Shown here: positions 33,096 through 42,778 of the stretch, piece by piece
Layout: each line of letters opens with the position of its first letter
How positions within the stretch are numbered: position 1 is the first letter of the stretch
NCBI RefSeq assembly: GCF_010668805.1
Contig: NZ_WUFT01000008.1
Coordinates: forward strand, 240,687 to 304,686
DNA: 64,000 nucleotides
Source: Rhizobium phaseoli
GTDB taxonomy: Bacteria > Pseudomonadota > Alphaproteobacteria > Rhizobiales > Rhizobiaceae
Direction of reading: 5' to 3'
Program-made: the position numbers and the translations under genes
The notes under the pieces: generated by a model
The model's input: the letters and a program-made list of their open reading frames with translations, nothing else
What the model was told of the DNA's origin: nothing
Databases searched by the model: none

Positions 33096-35021
33096 GTGCG
33101 CTGGTCCAAACCGCTCAGACTGCATCTTGGCGTCCTGGTCGTCGCGTCGCTGCTTTGCACCTCGGCGCCGATCATCTGGATGGCATTCAGCCACGGAAGC
33201 GATGCCGCGGTCAGCGCCGGCGCGCAGCAGATGCGCGCGATGAGCCTGCGGCTGATCGAGGGATACCGGAATACGCTGCAGGGCGGCACCGAGGCCGTGA
33301 CGCTGGCATCCACCCTGCCGCAGCTGGTTTCCCCGCCGCCCCAGGATATCAAGGCAAAACAGCAATTCTTTCAGGAGGTTCTGCGAAACGTCCCGAACGC
33401 CACCAGCGTTTACGCCGGCTATCCCGACGGCTCCTACCTGCAGGTGATCAACACGGCCCGGCGCGACGTTCGCCAGACGCTTGCCGCACCCGATGATACC
33501 ACTTTCGCGATCCGAATGATCGCACGGAGAAACGCGGCCGATGTCATCTCGACGCTTGCTTTTCTCGACAAGGATGCGCTGGTGATCGGGGAACGGAATG
33601 TCGAAGATACATCCTTCGATCCGCGGCAACGCCCCTGGTATCAATCGGTCATTCAAGATGGCGTGCCGGTTTCCGTCGGACCCTATGTCACCGGAACGCT
33701 GAATGTTCCGACGCTGACGATCGCAGCCCCGATGCTAGATGATGGAAAGGTGGTCCTCGGCATCAATATTCACCTGCAGACCGTCAGCCGCCTGCTCGAT
33801 GCCAGTGAGATTTCGCCGCGGGCGCGGGCTTACATCATCGATGCCGGCGGCAATCTCGTCGCCCATTCCGACCCTGATATCATGAGCAGGATCATCGGGT
33901 TATGGTCGAGAACATCCGGCGGCTTTGCCGCGACGGCAAACAGTTTCGACCCGAGCCTCGAAACCGTGGCGCGGCTCAGGCAGGATCCGGCCTTTGCCGC
34001 TGGCGGCCTGGCACGGGTGGATTTCGATGGCAAAGCCCATCTTCTGCAGATCGCCCCGATCAGCGTATCCGGCCTGTTTTCGGGCAGCGAGGCGGCAATC
34101 GTCGTGCCGCTGGAGGACCTGGTGGCTGAGGCCCATCGGCTGCTGATGCGCAATCTCTTCATCGCCGCCGCCTTCGTGCTCGCCGGTGTCGCCGCATCGG
34201 TCTTGCTGTCGCGCATGGTCAGCACCTCTCTCTATCGGCTGGCGGACGAGGCGCGCAGGATCGGCGATCTGGATGTGGGGGAGAAACCGATGTCCCACTC
34301 CTGGATCAGCGAGATCAACACGCTGGCAAACGCGCTGGCGGCCAGCCGCCATGCCATCGGTCAGTTTGCGCTTTATGTCCCGCGGGAAGTGGTCCGGCAG
34401 ATCGTCAATCCCGAGACGAGAACGATTGTCGGGGCGAAGCGGCAGGATGTGACCGTACTGTTTACCGACATCAAAGACTTCACGACCATCTCGGAACAAC
34501 ATTCGCCAGAAGAGGTGGTCGACACGCTTTCCGCCTATTTTGAACTGCTGAACACCATCGCCGAGCGCAATGGCGGGGCCGTCGTGCAATATCTCGGCGA
34601 TTCCATTTTCGTCATGTGGAATGCCCCGGTTGCCGATAGCAGCCATGCGGAAAACGGCTGTCGCTGTGCGCTGGCCATGAAAGCGGCGGTCGACGGCTTG
34701 AACGACGCCAATCTCATGAATGGCCGCCCCGAGCTGTTGACGCGATTTGGATTGCACACCGGCCCGGCCGTCGTCGGCAGCTTCGGCGCGATTTCGCGTC
34801 AGCAGTACACGGCGATGGGCGATACGATCAATGTCGCGTCCCGGCTGGAAGGCATGAACAAGGACCTCGACACATCGATCCTGGTGAGTGCGGCCACCCG
34901 CAACGCCGTCGCCGACCGCTTCACCTTCCGCCCCATCGGCCTCGCCCCCGTCAAGGGACGCGCCGAGAAGGTCGACATATGGGAGCTTGTCGGGGAAATC
35001 GGCGTCGCGCCGCCAAGATGA
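33096..35021 (+). CDS. Membrane adenylate/guanylate cyclase with Cache-like sensor
   Basis: A 641-residue sensor cyclase. An N-terminal membrane span (LHLGVLVVASLLCTSAPIIWMAF) leads to a periplasmic double-Cache-like domain of about 310 residues (QRPWYQSVIQDGVPVSVGPYV, then VLGINIHLQTVSRLLD), a second span (NLFIAAAFVLAGVAASVLL), a HAMP-like stretch and a class III cyclase domain. The cyclase shows both metal aspartates (VLFTDIKDFTTI and YLGDSIFVMW) and the NVASRLEG motif, so it should be active. The GTG at 33096 follows CGGGGA; a TTG at 33057 is an alternative. Ligand unknown; nucleotide choice unproven. Confidence 0.87.
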   Translation: MRWSKPLRLHLGVLVVASLLCTSAPIIWMAFSHGSDAAVSAGAQQMRAMSLRLIEGYRNTLQGGTEAVTLASTLPQLVSPPPQDIKAKQQFFQEVLRNVPNATSVYAGYPDGSYLQVINTARRDVRQTLAAPDDTTFAIRMIARRNAADVISTLAFLDKDALVIGERNVEDTSFDPRQRPWYQSVIQDGVPVSVGPYVTGTLNVPTLTIAAPMLDDGKVVLGINIHLQTVSRLLDASEISPRARAYIIDAGGNLVAHSDPDIMSRIIGLWSRTSGGFAATANSFDPSLETVARLRQDPAFAAGGLARVDFDGKAHLLQIAPISVSGLFSGSEAAIVVPLEDLVAEAHRLLMRNLFIAAAFVLAGVAASVLLSRMVSTSLYRLADEARRIGDLDVGEKPMSHSWISEINTLANALAASRHAIGQFALYVPREVVRQIVNPETRTIVGAKRQDVTVLFTDIKDFTTISEQHSPEEVVDTLSAYFELLNTIAERNGGAVVQYLGDSIFVMWNAPVADSSHAENGCRCALAMKAAVDGLNDANLMNGRPELLTRFGLHTGPAVVGSFGAISRQQYTAMGDTINVASRLEGMNKDLDTSILVSAATRNAVADRFTFRPIGLAPVKGRAEKVDIWELVGEIGVAPPR

Positions 35022-35515
35022 GACGTGCGGGAGAGCCGATGCTGTGCCGTGTAATGGCAGCGCAGCAAGATAGACCCAGGCGGACGGCCGAGTTGGGCGA
35101 AAGCGCACCCCCAAACTCCGTCTTCCCAGGCCTTGAGCCTGGGAACCATGGCCCCGCTGGTGGCAGCCGGCGTGGATCCTCCGGTCAAGCCCGAGGAGGA
35201 CGGAGGGTGGGGTGAGCTCAGCGGCAAATTCAGCGACGGAGGGCGGCAATGGGCAGACAGCAGCCAACTGCCTTCGTCGGAGTGCGTCAGAAACGGACAT
35301 GACGACTTTGCGCCATGAGCCAATGCCAAAAAAACTAAAAATGTCATCAGGCATTTGCGGCGATGCTGTTTCAGGATAGACTGATCGTCGTTGACGCTGT
35401 GCCGTGCGGCCCCCTCATCCGACCCTTCGGGCCACCTTCGCCCCGATGGGGACCCTATGGGTCTTCCCTGCAGTCGCCTATCTCCCCAACACCGCTAACA
35501 TCGGAGTCAGAGACA
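35022..35515. other. Intergenic region with palindromic repeats
   Basis: About 494 bases between the cyclase and DinB genes. It holds a full family A palindromic repeat at 35102-35245 and a fragment of a RIME-type element at 35403-35480 (CCCCCTCATCCGACCC, then CTTCGCCCCGATGGGG). No gene is seen in either strand. Confidence 0.55.
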
Positions 35516-36013
35516 ATGATCTCAGCCGACTATTGCCGACTCATGGCCCGCTACAACAGCTGGCAGAACACCTCTCTGGTCACCGCCGCCGATGGGCTGA
35601 CGCATGCGGAGCGCTGGAAGGATCGCGGGGCGTTCTTTCAATCGATCGCCGCGACGCTGAACCATCTTTATTGGGCCGACGCTCTGATCCTGGCGCGACT
35701 GAAGGGCAATCAGCGCCCTGAGGAAACCATCACGCACTCGCTGACAAGCCCATTGGATTGGGATGCGTTCAGGAGACTGCGCTTGCAACGCAACGCGGAA
35801 ATCGAAGCCTGGGCCGCAGGATTGCACGACGCGGATCTCGACGGCATGCTTGTCTGGTATCCCGGCGACGGCGCAACGCGGATCGAGAGGCCGAAGGCGA
35901 ACTGTGCTGTCGAACTTTTCAACCACCAGACCCACCACCGCGGCCAGGTGCATGCGATGCTGACGGCAGCCGGTGCAAATCCGGAGCCGACCGACCTCTC
36001 GCGTCTGGCATAA
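35516..36013 (+). CDS. DinB-family metal-binding protein
   Basis: A 165-residue DinB-fold (four-helix bundle) protein. The metal histidines appear in ATLNHLYWAD and FNHQTHHRGQ, the standard triad of the YfiT/DinB family. Helix 1 is MISADYCRLMARYNSWQN. The ATG at 35516 starts at the first helix. The family includes thiol transferases and uncharacterised damage-inducible proteins. Free-standing; no neighbour suggests a role. Confidence 0.87.
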   Translation: MISADYCRLMARYNSWQNTSLVTAADGLTHAERWKDRGAFFQSIAATLNHLYWADALILARLKGNQRPEETITHSLTSPLDWDAFRRLRLQRNAEIEAWAAGLHDADLDGMLVWYPGDGATRIERPKANCAVELFNHQTHHRGQVHAMLTAAGANPEPTDLSRLA

Positions 36014-36419
36014 CCGTATCGGTGATAGGCTCGACCAACCTGCCCACCAGCACCTATCAAGCCCTCTGCCGAAACCTGCACGTTACAGAATGTGTCGTTT
36101 TCGCATCACTTTCTGTCAGGTTGTAAATTCCTGGTTGGCAACGGCGATTGCCTTCGCTACAAGAGGCTTACCGCGTCAGATCGAACATAAGGGAGGCGTT
36201 GCATGACATCATCAGCAATCACCAAAGTCCTCCCGTGCGGAATGTCCCGACACTAGGTCATTTCCATTCGCGGCCCGCCTCAAGCGCGCCCGACATGCGG
36301 TTTTCACTCCCTTCATAGCCCGATTGATCTGACGGGATCATTTCGTCTCCCGTTCGGGCTGTGCCATTTAACTCTCGTTTTTGAGGACCGGTTGCCGATA
36401 TGCGGCCGGGTTGGTTCAA
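36014..36419. other. Intergenic region upstream of the ABC exporter
   Basis: About 406 bases without a supportable gene between the DinB and ABC exporter genes. I see no strong hairpin or operator; the region presumably holds the exporter promoter. The frame upstream of 36420 stays open to 36381 but lacks conserved residues. Confidence 0.4.
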
Positions 36420-38210
36420 ATGACTCGCAAGAAGCTCGATTTCCGCGCCGATGCCTATCGCAACGTGCTCGGCTTTATCTTTCATCACTGGACTCACCGG
36501 CCTGGTTTGGTGGGGCTGATCATCGTGCTGGTGATTTCAAGCACGCTGGCCGAAGTCATGGTGCCGGTCTTCTCCGGCCAGATCGTCGATGCCATTGCCG
36601 GCACGAATGCGGCTGACAGTGCGCTGCGCGCCTTCGTCATTGTCGTCGCTTTGGGCTTCAGCAGCGTGGCGCTGCGCTATTTCATCTTCAACGGCATCAT
36701 CCGGCTGACGCTGCGCACCATGGCGGATGTCACCAATGGCGGTTTCCACAAGGTGCAGCGGTTCTCCACCGACTGGCACGCCAACAGCTTTGCCGGCTCG
36801 ACGGTGCGCAAGATTACCCGCGGCATGTGGGCGCTGGATTCGCTCAACGACCTGCTGCTGGTCGCACTTTTGCCGTCGATCGTCATGCTGGTCGGCGCCA
36901 GCATCGTGCTCGGCAGTTATTGGCCGATCATGGGACTGATCGTCAGCCTGGGATCGCTGATCTATATCGGCGTCACCGTGGCGCTTTCCATGGGCTTCGT
37001 GTCGCCGGCGGCAAGGCTTGCCAATGCCTGGGATACCAAGCTCGGTGGCGCGCTCGCCGATGCGATCAGCTGCAACTCGGTGGTCAAGGCGTTCGGCGCC
37101 GAAAGCCGCGAAGAGATCCGTCTCGGCCATGTGCTTGGCAAGTGGGACAGCCGCACGCGGCGGACATGGAAGCGCGGCACATTGAGCGGCACGATCCAGG
37201 GCTTCATGATGGTTTCCATGCAGGCAGGCATTCTGGGAACCGGCCTCATCATGTGGCGGCAGGGGCTGGCAACGCCTGGCGACGTCACCTTCGTGCTGGC
37301 GATGTTCCTCGTCCTGCAGGGCTATCTGCGCAATGTCGGCCAGGACATCCGCAATCTGCAGCGTGCCGTCAACGACATGGAAGAACTGGTGCTGCTCGAC
37401 AAGATGCCGCTCGGTATCGAGGACAGGCCGGACGCCACACCCATCAATATTGGCAGTGGCGAGATCGTCTTCGATCGCATCACCTTCCAATATGGCGCTC
37501 ATCCCAGCCCGCTTTATGAGGATTTCTCGGTCGTCATCGAGCCGGGCGAGCGTGTGGGGCTAGTGGGGCATTCGGGCTCGGGCAAGACGACCTTCGTCAA
37601 GCTGATCCAGCGCCTCTACGACGTCAATTCGGGCGCGATCCGCATCGACGGGCAGAATATCGCCCGGGTCGAGCAAGCAAGCCTGCGCGGCCAGATCGCC
37701 ATCGTGCAGCAGGAGCCGATCCTGTTTCACCGCACGTTGGCCGAAAACATCGCCTATTCCAGGCCGAACGCCTCGCGGCGCGAGATCGAGCAGGCGGCAA
37801 AACAGGCGAGCGCCCACGATTTCATTCTGAGCCTTCCGAAGGGCTATGAAACGATGGTGGGAGAACGCGGTGTCAAACTGTCGGGCGGCGAGCGGCAGCG
37901 CGTCGCCATCGCCCGCGCCTTCCTGGCCGATGCGCCGATCCTGATCCTCGACGAGGCGACATCCAGCCTCGACAGCGAGAGCGAAGTGCAGATCCAGCAG
38001 GCGATGGAACGCCTGATGGAAGGCCGCACCACACTGGTCATCGCCCATCGCCTCTCCACGGTGCGGGCGCTCGACCGGCTGCTGGTCTTCGACAAGGGCA
38101 AGATCGTCGAAGAGGGCGACCACCAGGCGCTGATCCGCCGCAGCGACGGCATCTATCGCCGACTGTTCGAGCGGCAGGCGCTGGAGCTGACCAAGGGTCT
38201 GGTGGCCTGA
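36420..38210 (+). CDS. ABC-type exporter, fused membrane and ATPase domains
   Basis: A 596-residue half-transporter. The first 340 residues form a type I exporter membrane domain with six spans. The C-terminal ATPase has Walker A GHSGSGKTT, Q-loop IVQQEPILFH, signature KLSGGERQR, Walker B ADAPILILDEATS and H-loop VIAHRLST, all intact. It should dimerise and export lipids or hydrophobic compounds. It has its own terminator right after the stop. The last part of the coding region plus the terminator has a partial copy at 45.5-45.7 kb. Substrate unknown. Confidence 0.92.
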   Translation: MTRKKLDFRADAYRNVLGFIFHHWTHRPGLVGLIIVLVISSTLAEVMVPVFSGQIVDAIAGTNAADSALRAFVIVVALGFSSVALRYFIFNGIIRLTLRTMADVTNGGFHKVQRFSTDWHANSFAGSTVRKITRGMWALDSLNDLLLVALLPSIVMLVGASIVLGSYWPIMGLIVSLGSLIYIGVTVALSMGFVSPAARLANAWDTKLGGALADAISCNSVVKAFGAESREEIRLGHVLGKWDSRTRRTWKRGTLSGTIQGFMMVSMQAGILGTGLIMWRQGLATPGDVTFVLAMFLVLQGYLRNVGQDIRNLQRAVNDMEELVLLDKMPLGIEDRPDATPINIGSGEIVFDRITFQYGAHPSPLYEDFSVVIEPGERVGLVGHSGSGKTTFVKLIQRLYDVNSGAIRIDGQNIARVEQASLRGQIAIVQQEPILFHRTLAENIAYSRPNASRREIEQAAKQASAHDFILSLPKGYETMVGERGVKLSGGERQRVAIARAFLADAPILILDEATSSLDSESEVQIQQAMERLMEGRTTLVIAHRLSTVRALDRLLVFDKGKIVEEGDHQALIRRSDGIYRRLFERQALELTKGLVA

Positions 38211-38213
38211 ACC

Positions 38214-38248
38214 GAAACGCCAGGGTTATGCTCTGGCGTTTCTTTTTT
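38214..38248 (+). terminator. Rho-independent terminator after ABC exporter
   Basis: A perfect ten-base stem GAAACGCCAG (38214-38223) / CTGGCGTTTC (38233-38242) with a nine-base loop and a T6 run. The partial copy at 45649-45677 has a changed stem base and no T run. Confidence 0.9.
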
Positions 38249-38334
38249 GTGGGTTGGCGCCGTGTGCTGACTGGCAGCAACCCGCCCGCCCAATCCAGAC
38301 TTTTCCACGATCGGAGATTGGAGATTTTTTTGAG

Positions 38335-41181
38335 TCAGCGCGTTAAAAGCAGCCGCGCTCTTATTAGTTCCGCCGTTTCCGCGCCCTCGGCGAATTGATT
38401 GAACAGGGGTAGCAGGAGTTTGCGGGCATCTCCAACCCTTCGATTAGCGACCATCAACTCGGCGAGATCGTTGGCGGCCCTGATTTGCCACCCTAGGGCG
38501 CCTTGAACGCGGCTCATATCGATAGATTGCCACAAGCGTTCTTCCGCTTCTTCGTGACGTGCGGCGTTGGTCAAAAGCAAGTCACCATTCACCCGAAGAA
38601 GCTCCGGCATGTAGAGAACATCGCCTTTCAGCTCAACATTTCGGATGGTTCGCTCAACGACATCGAGCGCTTCGGTCACCTGACCGATCGACTTCAATCC
38701 CCGAGCAAGCGAAATGTTGAATTCCGTCGTCAGCAACTCGTAACCGATGGCATGAATGGCGGCCAAGCTGGATCGAAGGTCCTCGACGCCCTCTCCGGCG
38801 TCTCCCCGAAGGATGGCCAGCTCTCCCCGGCGGGCGCGCCCCGCGGCGATGAACGGCCCCAGCGAATTGGTTTCGGCCTGATGGACCAGGGTATCGATGT
38901 GTTCCTGGGCCTGATCCCAATTGCCGTTCCAAAGAAAGACCGAGATGGCCCACCCCAAAACGACGGTCAGTGCCGCGGGCCTGTCGGTTCTTGCTGCGCT
39001 TTCGATGACCTTTCTGGCTCGATCCTCCGCCTGCTCGGGGAAACCTTGCAGCCACAGGTTCCTCGCCATTGTCACTTCGCTTGGAAAATGGAGCTCGTGG
39101 GATAGATAGATTGTCGTCCTACCCGCCCGAGCCCAGTCAGTCAGGCTGGCCTCCAGCTCGACGCGGGCGTCGGCCAGATCGCCCGCAAGATGGAGAGACC
39201 TTCCCAGAATCGACCGAGCTTGTGCCGACGCGGCGAAATCCTGGATCGTGTCGGCCGCGGTCTTACAACGCCGCGCGTAAGCATGCGCGGTGTTGAAATC
39301 CCCACTGCGAAAGTAAAACGTCCGCAGCATGCTGAGAAGCCCGACCTGGTTGACGACATCGCCCTGTGCCTCGGCGATTTCCAGCCCCCGGTTCAACGCC
39401 CTAAGCGCGGCGTCGCTCTTACCATGAAGATGCGTCGCAGCGATTCCGAACACTGTTTGGAGGTGCATCTCCTCGAGCCCTCCTATCGTCTCCTCGGTGA
39501 GCGCGGAGATCGCCCGCTCGGCCCAGCGGTGCGCTTCAGGCATGAGCGACATTGCGAGGAAGGCCGGCCCCGCGGCCGCAGCAAGCCTTACCCCGACGGC
39601 GACCTCGCCATTTTCGCCGAATGACCATTCCAGTGCAGAGCGGACGTTGTTCAGCGCCGCGAAGTACGCCGCACGCTCAGTCCCTGTCTTCTTGCTCGCC
39701 CAATCACCCGCGCTCTGCGCCACCCAGCGCCCATAGTAGTCCGCATGTCGAATGGCGAGATCCGACCGCTCTTGCGCCTCGAAGGGGATCGCCAACGCAT
39801 AGGCCCGGGTCGTGTCCAGCAGTCGGTACCGCAACGTGGCACCGATGGGACGGGTGGAAACCATCGACTTTGCGACCAGGCTGTCGATCGCTTCGAAAAC
39901 CGAGGGCCTGTTGAGGCTTGAACTCGCCACGACGTCCACCGCGGCGTCAAGCGTGAAGTGTCCGACGAAGACAGCAATGCGGCGAAGCACTACGCGCTCG
40001 AGTTCGGACAGAAGTTCGTAACTCCAATCGAGCGTCGCCTGCAACGTTCTGTGGCGGGGCTGCGCCGTTCGCGATCCAGTCCAATGCAGCGTCAAATGCT
40101 CGTCGAGAAGGTCGGACGCGTGTTGCAGCCCGTACGATCCGACGCGCCGCGCGGTCAGTTCGATCGCGAGCGCAATGCCATCAAGCTTGCGGCAAATGCC
40201 TGCGACGAGAGGTGCATCCGCTTCGTCTATATCGAGTTGGGCGTCGTTGGCCCGCGCTCGATCAAGGAACAACTGGGTGGCCGGAAACTTTTGGATTGTT
40301 TGAGCAGAAATGATCTCGTCTTCGGGTGGGCAGGTAAGCGGGCCGAGGCGATAGACACGTTCGGCCTCGGTCTGAAGAGATTCACGACTGGTTGCGAGGA
40401 TGTGAACCTGGGACGCCGAGTTAATGAGGTTCGAGGCGAGCTGTGCCACGGCTTCCACCAGGTGCTCACACGTGTCGAGAACGAGCAGCGCCCGCCGATT
40501 TCGAAAAAACGCGATCAGGCTTGACTGCGCATCACCGGCACCCACGGGTATGCCGAGCATGGACGCGATCGCCGTCGTCACCAATCGTGGATCGCTCAGC
40601 ATTCCAAGATCGACAAAGAGGACTGTTCCCCCGAACCGTTCGCTCAGGCGATGCGCAGTAGAGATGGCGACGGTCGTCTTCCCAATCCCTCCTGGCCCTA
40701 CGATCGAGACAAGGCGCGACGTCACTATCTGATCTGAGATTCGCTGAACATCCTCGTCCCTGCCGATCATCCGGCTAAGGCGCCCGGGGAGGTTTGCGTG
40801 CGAAAAATCAGCCGGAGCTGAAGCGGTCGAATGGGTCTCATGCAAAGCTCGCGAAATCGCCGCGACGAAGCAATAACCGCGACCGGACAGCGTCTTGATG
40901 AAGCGAGCGCCGTCTCGTCCGTCTCCCAACGCCTTCCGGAGGCTGTTCATGTGAAACCTGAGACTGCCTTCCTCGACGACGACCTCCGGCCAGACCCGTG
41001 ACATCAGATCCTGCTTGGTGACGATTTCATTGGGAGCTGACGTCAGCGCAATTAGGATGTCGTAGGCTCGCGCGCCAAGTTCAACGACCACGCCTTCCTT
41101 CGTAAGGAGGCGTTCGTTCGCACGCAACTGGAATGGACCGAACGTTATCGCGTCGGTTGCCGGACCGCCCCCTGCTGTCAT
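38335..41181 (-). CDS. Winged-helix STAND ATPase regulator with TPR-like repeats
   Basis: A 948-residue transcriptional regulator. Residues about 12-105 form an OmpR/CadC-type winged helix (TFGPFQLRANERLLTKEG, then EEGSLRFHMNSLRKALGD and FIKTLSGRGYCFVA). A NB-ARC/STAND-type ATPase follows with Walker A IVGPGGIGKTT, LLVLDTCEH as Walker B and sensor-like ILATSRE. The rest is helical repeats. This is the plan of LuxR/MalT-type signal-dependent switches with an N-terminal rather than C-terminal DNA-binding domain. The ATG at 41181 (AAAGG upstream) is preferred over 41211. It is divergent from a hydrolase gene and may control the detoxification genes to its right. Confidence 0.86.
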   Translation of the reverse strand: MTAGGGPATDAITFGPFQLRANERLLTKEGVVVELGARAYDILIALTSAPNEIVTKQDLMSRVWPEVVVEEGSLRFHMNSLRKALGDGRDGARFIKTLSGRGYCFVAAISRALHETHSTASAPADFSHANLPGRLSRMIGRDEDVQRISDQIVTSRLVSIVGPGGIGKTTVAISTAHRLSERFGGTVLFVDLGMLSDPRLVTTAIASMLGIPVGAGDAQSSLIAFFRNRRALLVLDTCEHLVEAVAQLASNLINSASQVHILATSRESLQTEAERVYRLGPLTCPPEDEIISAQTIQKFPATQLFLDRARANDAQLDIDEADAPLVAGICRKLDGIALAIELTARRVGSYGLQHASDLLDEHLTLHWTGSRTAQPRHRTLQATLDWSYELLSELERVVLRRIAVFVGHFTLDAAVDVVASSSLNRPSVFEAIDSLVAKSMVSTRPIGATLRYRLLDTTRAYALAIPFEAQERSDLAIRHADYYGRWVAQSAGDWASKKTGTERAAYFAALNNVRSALEWSFGENGEVAVGVRLAAAAGPAFLAMSLMPEAHRWAERAISALTEETIGGLEEMHLQTVFGIAATHLHGKSDAALRALNRGLEIAEAQGDVVNQVGLLSMLRTFYFRSGDFNTAHAYARRCKTAADTIQDFAASAQARSILGRSLHLAGDLADARVELEASLTDWARAGRTTIYLSHELHFPSEVTMARNLWLQGFPEQAEDRARKVIESAARTDRPAALTVVLGWAISVFLWNGNWDQAQEHIDTLVHQAETNSLGPFIAAGRARRGELAILRGDAGEGVEDLRSSLAAIHAIGYELLTTEFNISLARGLKSIGQVTEALDVVERTIRNVELKGDVLYMPELLRVNGDLLLTNAARHEEAEERLWQSIDMSRVQGALGWQIRAANDLAELMVANRRVGDARKLLLPLFNQFAEGAETAELIRARLLLTR

Positions 41182-41381
41182 GGCGCTGACCTTTCGTGCC
41201 GGCGCCACCATAGCCTAGACCCTGATCATTTTCCATGAACCACAGCGAGCGCCTGTTTGGATTCGATTTCCCGCCACTAACAAAAACTAACAACGCATAA
41301 CGGGTCATCGCCATCGGCCGGGAGTAAACCTTCGCCAGCACCAAGGTGCAGCCAATTAACTCATCTATAGAGGAGAACATC

Positions 41382-42686
41382 ATGGCCAGCGTGACATCAG
41401 AATCTATCGATCAAGGTCGCCGCACCATTCTAGGTGCAGCCGCGGCAGGCATCGCTGCAGCCAGCGCGGCAGGCCTCTTCCCGTCTGGAACGGCTGCTGC
41501 CGCCGACGCCGAGGCAATCCGTCCATTCAAGGTGAACATTCCCGAGGCGGATATCGTCGATCTTCGCCGCCGGCTGTCTCATGCCCGGCTTCCGGAGCAG
41601 GAAACCGTCCCGGACAAGTCGCAGGGCGTACAGCTCAAGACCATCAAACAGCTCCTACGCCACTGGGAGAAGGATTACGATTGGCGCAAGGTTGAAGCAC
41701 GCATCAACTCGGTACCGAATTTCATCACCAAGATCGATGGGCTCGACATTCATTTCATACATGTCCGGTCCAAGCACGCAGACGCCCTGCCCCTCATCGT
41801 GACGCACGGGTGGCCAGGATCCATCGTCGAGCAGATGAAGATCATCGGGCCACTGACGGATCCGACTGCGCATGGCGGGACCGCCGCGGACGCCTTCCAT
41901 CTCGTGATACCGTCGATGCCCGGCTATGGATTCTCGGGCAAGCCGACAGAAGCGGGTTGGGGTCCGGAGCGGATCGCCAGCGCATGGATCGCGCTCATGC
42001 AGCGCCTTGGCTACACACGATATGCAGCACAAGGTGGCGACTGGGGCGCAGTGGTTACGGAGATGATCGGCGTGCAAGCTCCGAAGGAGCTGGTCGGCAT
42101 TCACGTCAACATGCCTGGAGCAATCCCCGCCGAGATCGATCAGGCTTCGTTTGCGGGCGCGCCCGCACCGTCCGGATTGTCCAACGAGGAGAAGAGTTCC
42201 TACGACCAGCTCGTTTTCTTCTACAAGCACGTCTACTACGCGCTCTGGATGGGCACTCGGCCGCAAACGGCTGCGGCCTTCGCGGACTCTCCGATTGGTC
42301 TCGCAACATTCATGATCGACCATGATGCCCGCAGCCTCGACCTTATCGCCAGGTCGTTTGATGGCGGTTCCGAGGGTCTGACACCGGACGACGTGCTCGA
42401 CAACGTCACCCTGTTCTGGCTGACGAATACGGGCGTATCGGCAGCCCGCCTCTACTGGGAAAACAAGTTGGCATTCTTCAGTCCCAAGGGGGTGAAGGTT
42501 CCGGTGGCCGTCAGCGTTTTCCCCGACGAGCTTTACCAGACGCCCCGGAGCTGGGCCGAGAAGGCGTATCCGAACCTCATTCACTACAACAAGGTGGCAA
42601 AGGGCGGGCACTTCGCCGCTTGGGAGCAACCGGCACTTTTCACCGAAGAACTGCGTGCAGGCTTGAAGACCCTTCGCACGAGCTGA
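41382..42686 (+). CDS. Tat-exported epoxide-hydrolase-type alpha/beta hydrolase
   Basis: A 434-residue protein. A twin-arginine signal is seen (QGRRTILGAAAAGIAAASAAG), so it is probably exported folded. The EHN N-terminal domain of microsomal-type epoxide hydrolases follows (RPFKVNIPEADIVDLRRRLSHARLPEQE), then the alpha/beta core with HGWPGS (oxyanion), nucleophile aspartate in QGGDWGA and a histidine in GGHFAAWEQP. AGGAGAACATC precedes the ATG. It is divergent from the winged-helix/STAND regulator. Likely first gene of an operon with the following VOC and OsmC-like genes. Confidence 0.85.
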   Translation: MASVTSESIDQGRRTILGAAAAGIAAASAAGLFPSGTAAAADAEAIRPFKVNIPEADIVDLRRRLSHARLPEQETVPDKSQGVQLKTIKQLLRHWEKDYDWRKVEARINSVPNFITKIDGLDIHFIHVRSKHADALPLIVTHGWPGSIVEQMKIIGPLTDPTAHGGTAADAFHLVIPSMPGYGFSGKPTEAGWGPERIASAWIALMQRLGYTRYAAQGGDWGAVVTEMIGVQAPKELVGIHVNMPGAIPAEIDQASFAGAPAPSGLSNEEKSSYDQLVFFYKHVYYALWMGTRPQTAAAFADSPIGLATFMIDHDARSLDLIARSFDGGSEGLTPDDVLDNVTLFWLTNTGVSAARLYWENKLAFFSPKGVKVPVAVSVFPDELYQTPRSWAEKAYPNLIHYNKVAKGGHFAAWEQPALFTEELRAGLKTLRTS

Positions 42687-42778
42687 AGCCGTTAGCACCG
42701 CATGATTGACACCCAGCGAGGACGGCGTCGGCACCTGTGCAGGCGTCGCCTCCTCAAATTAGTCGACAGGAACGCACG

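Noticed and set aside
33900..35354. 484-codon minus-strand frame opposite the membrane cyclase
   Set aside because: Antisense shadow lacking domain motifs; includes repeat DNA at its start.
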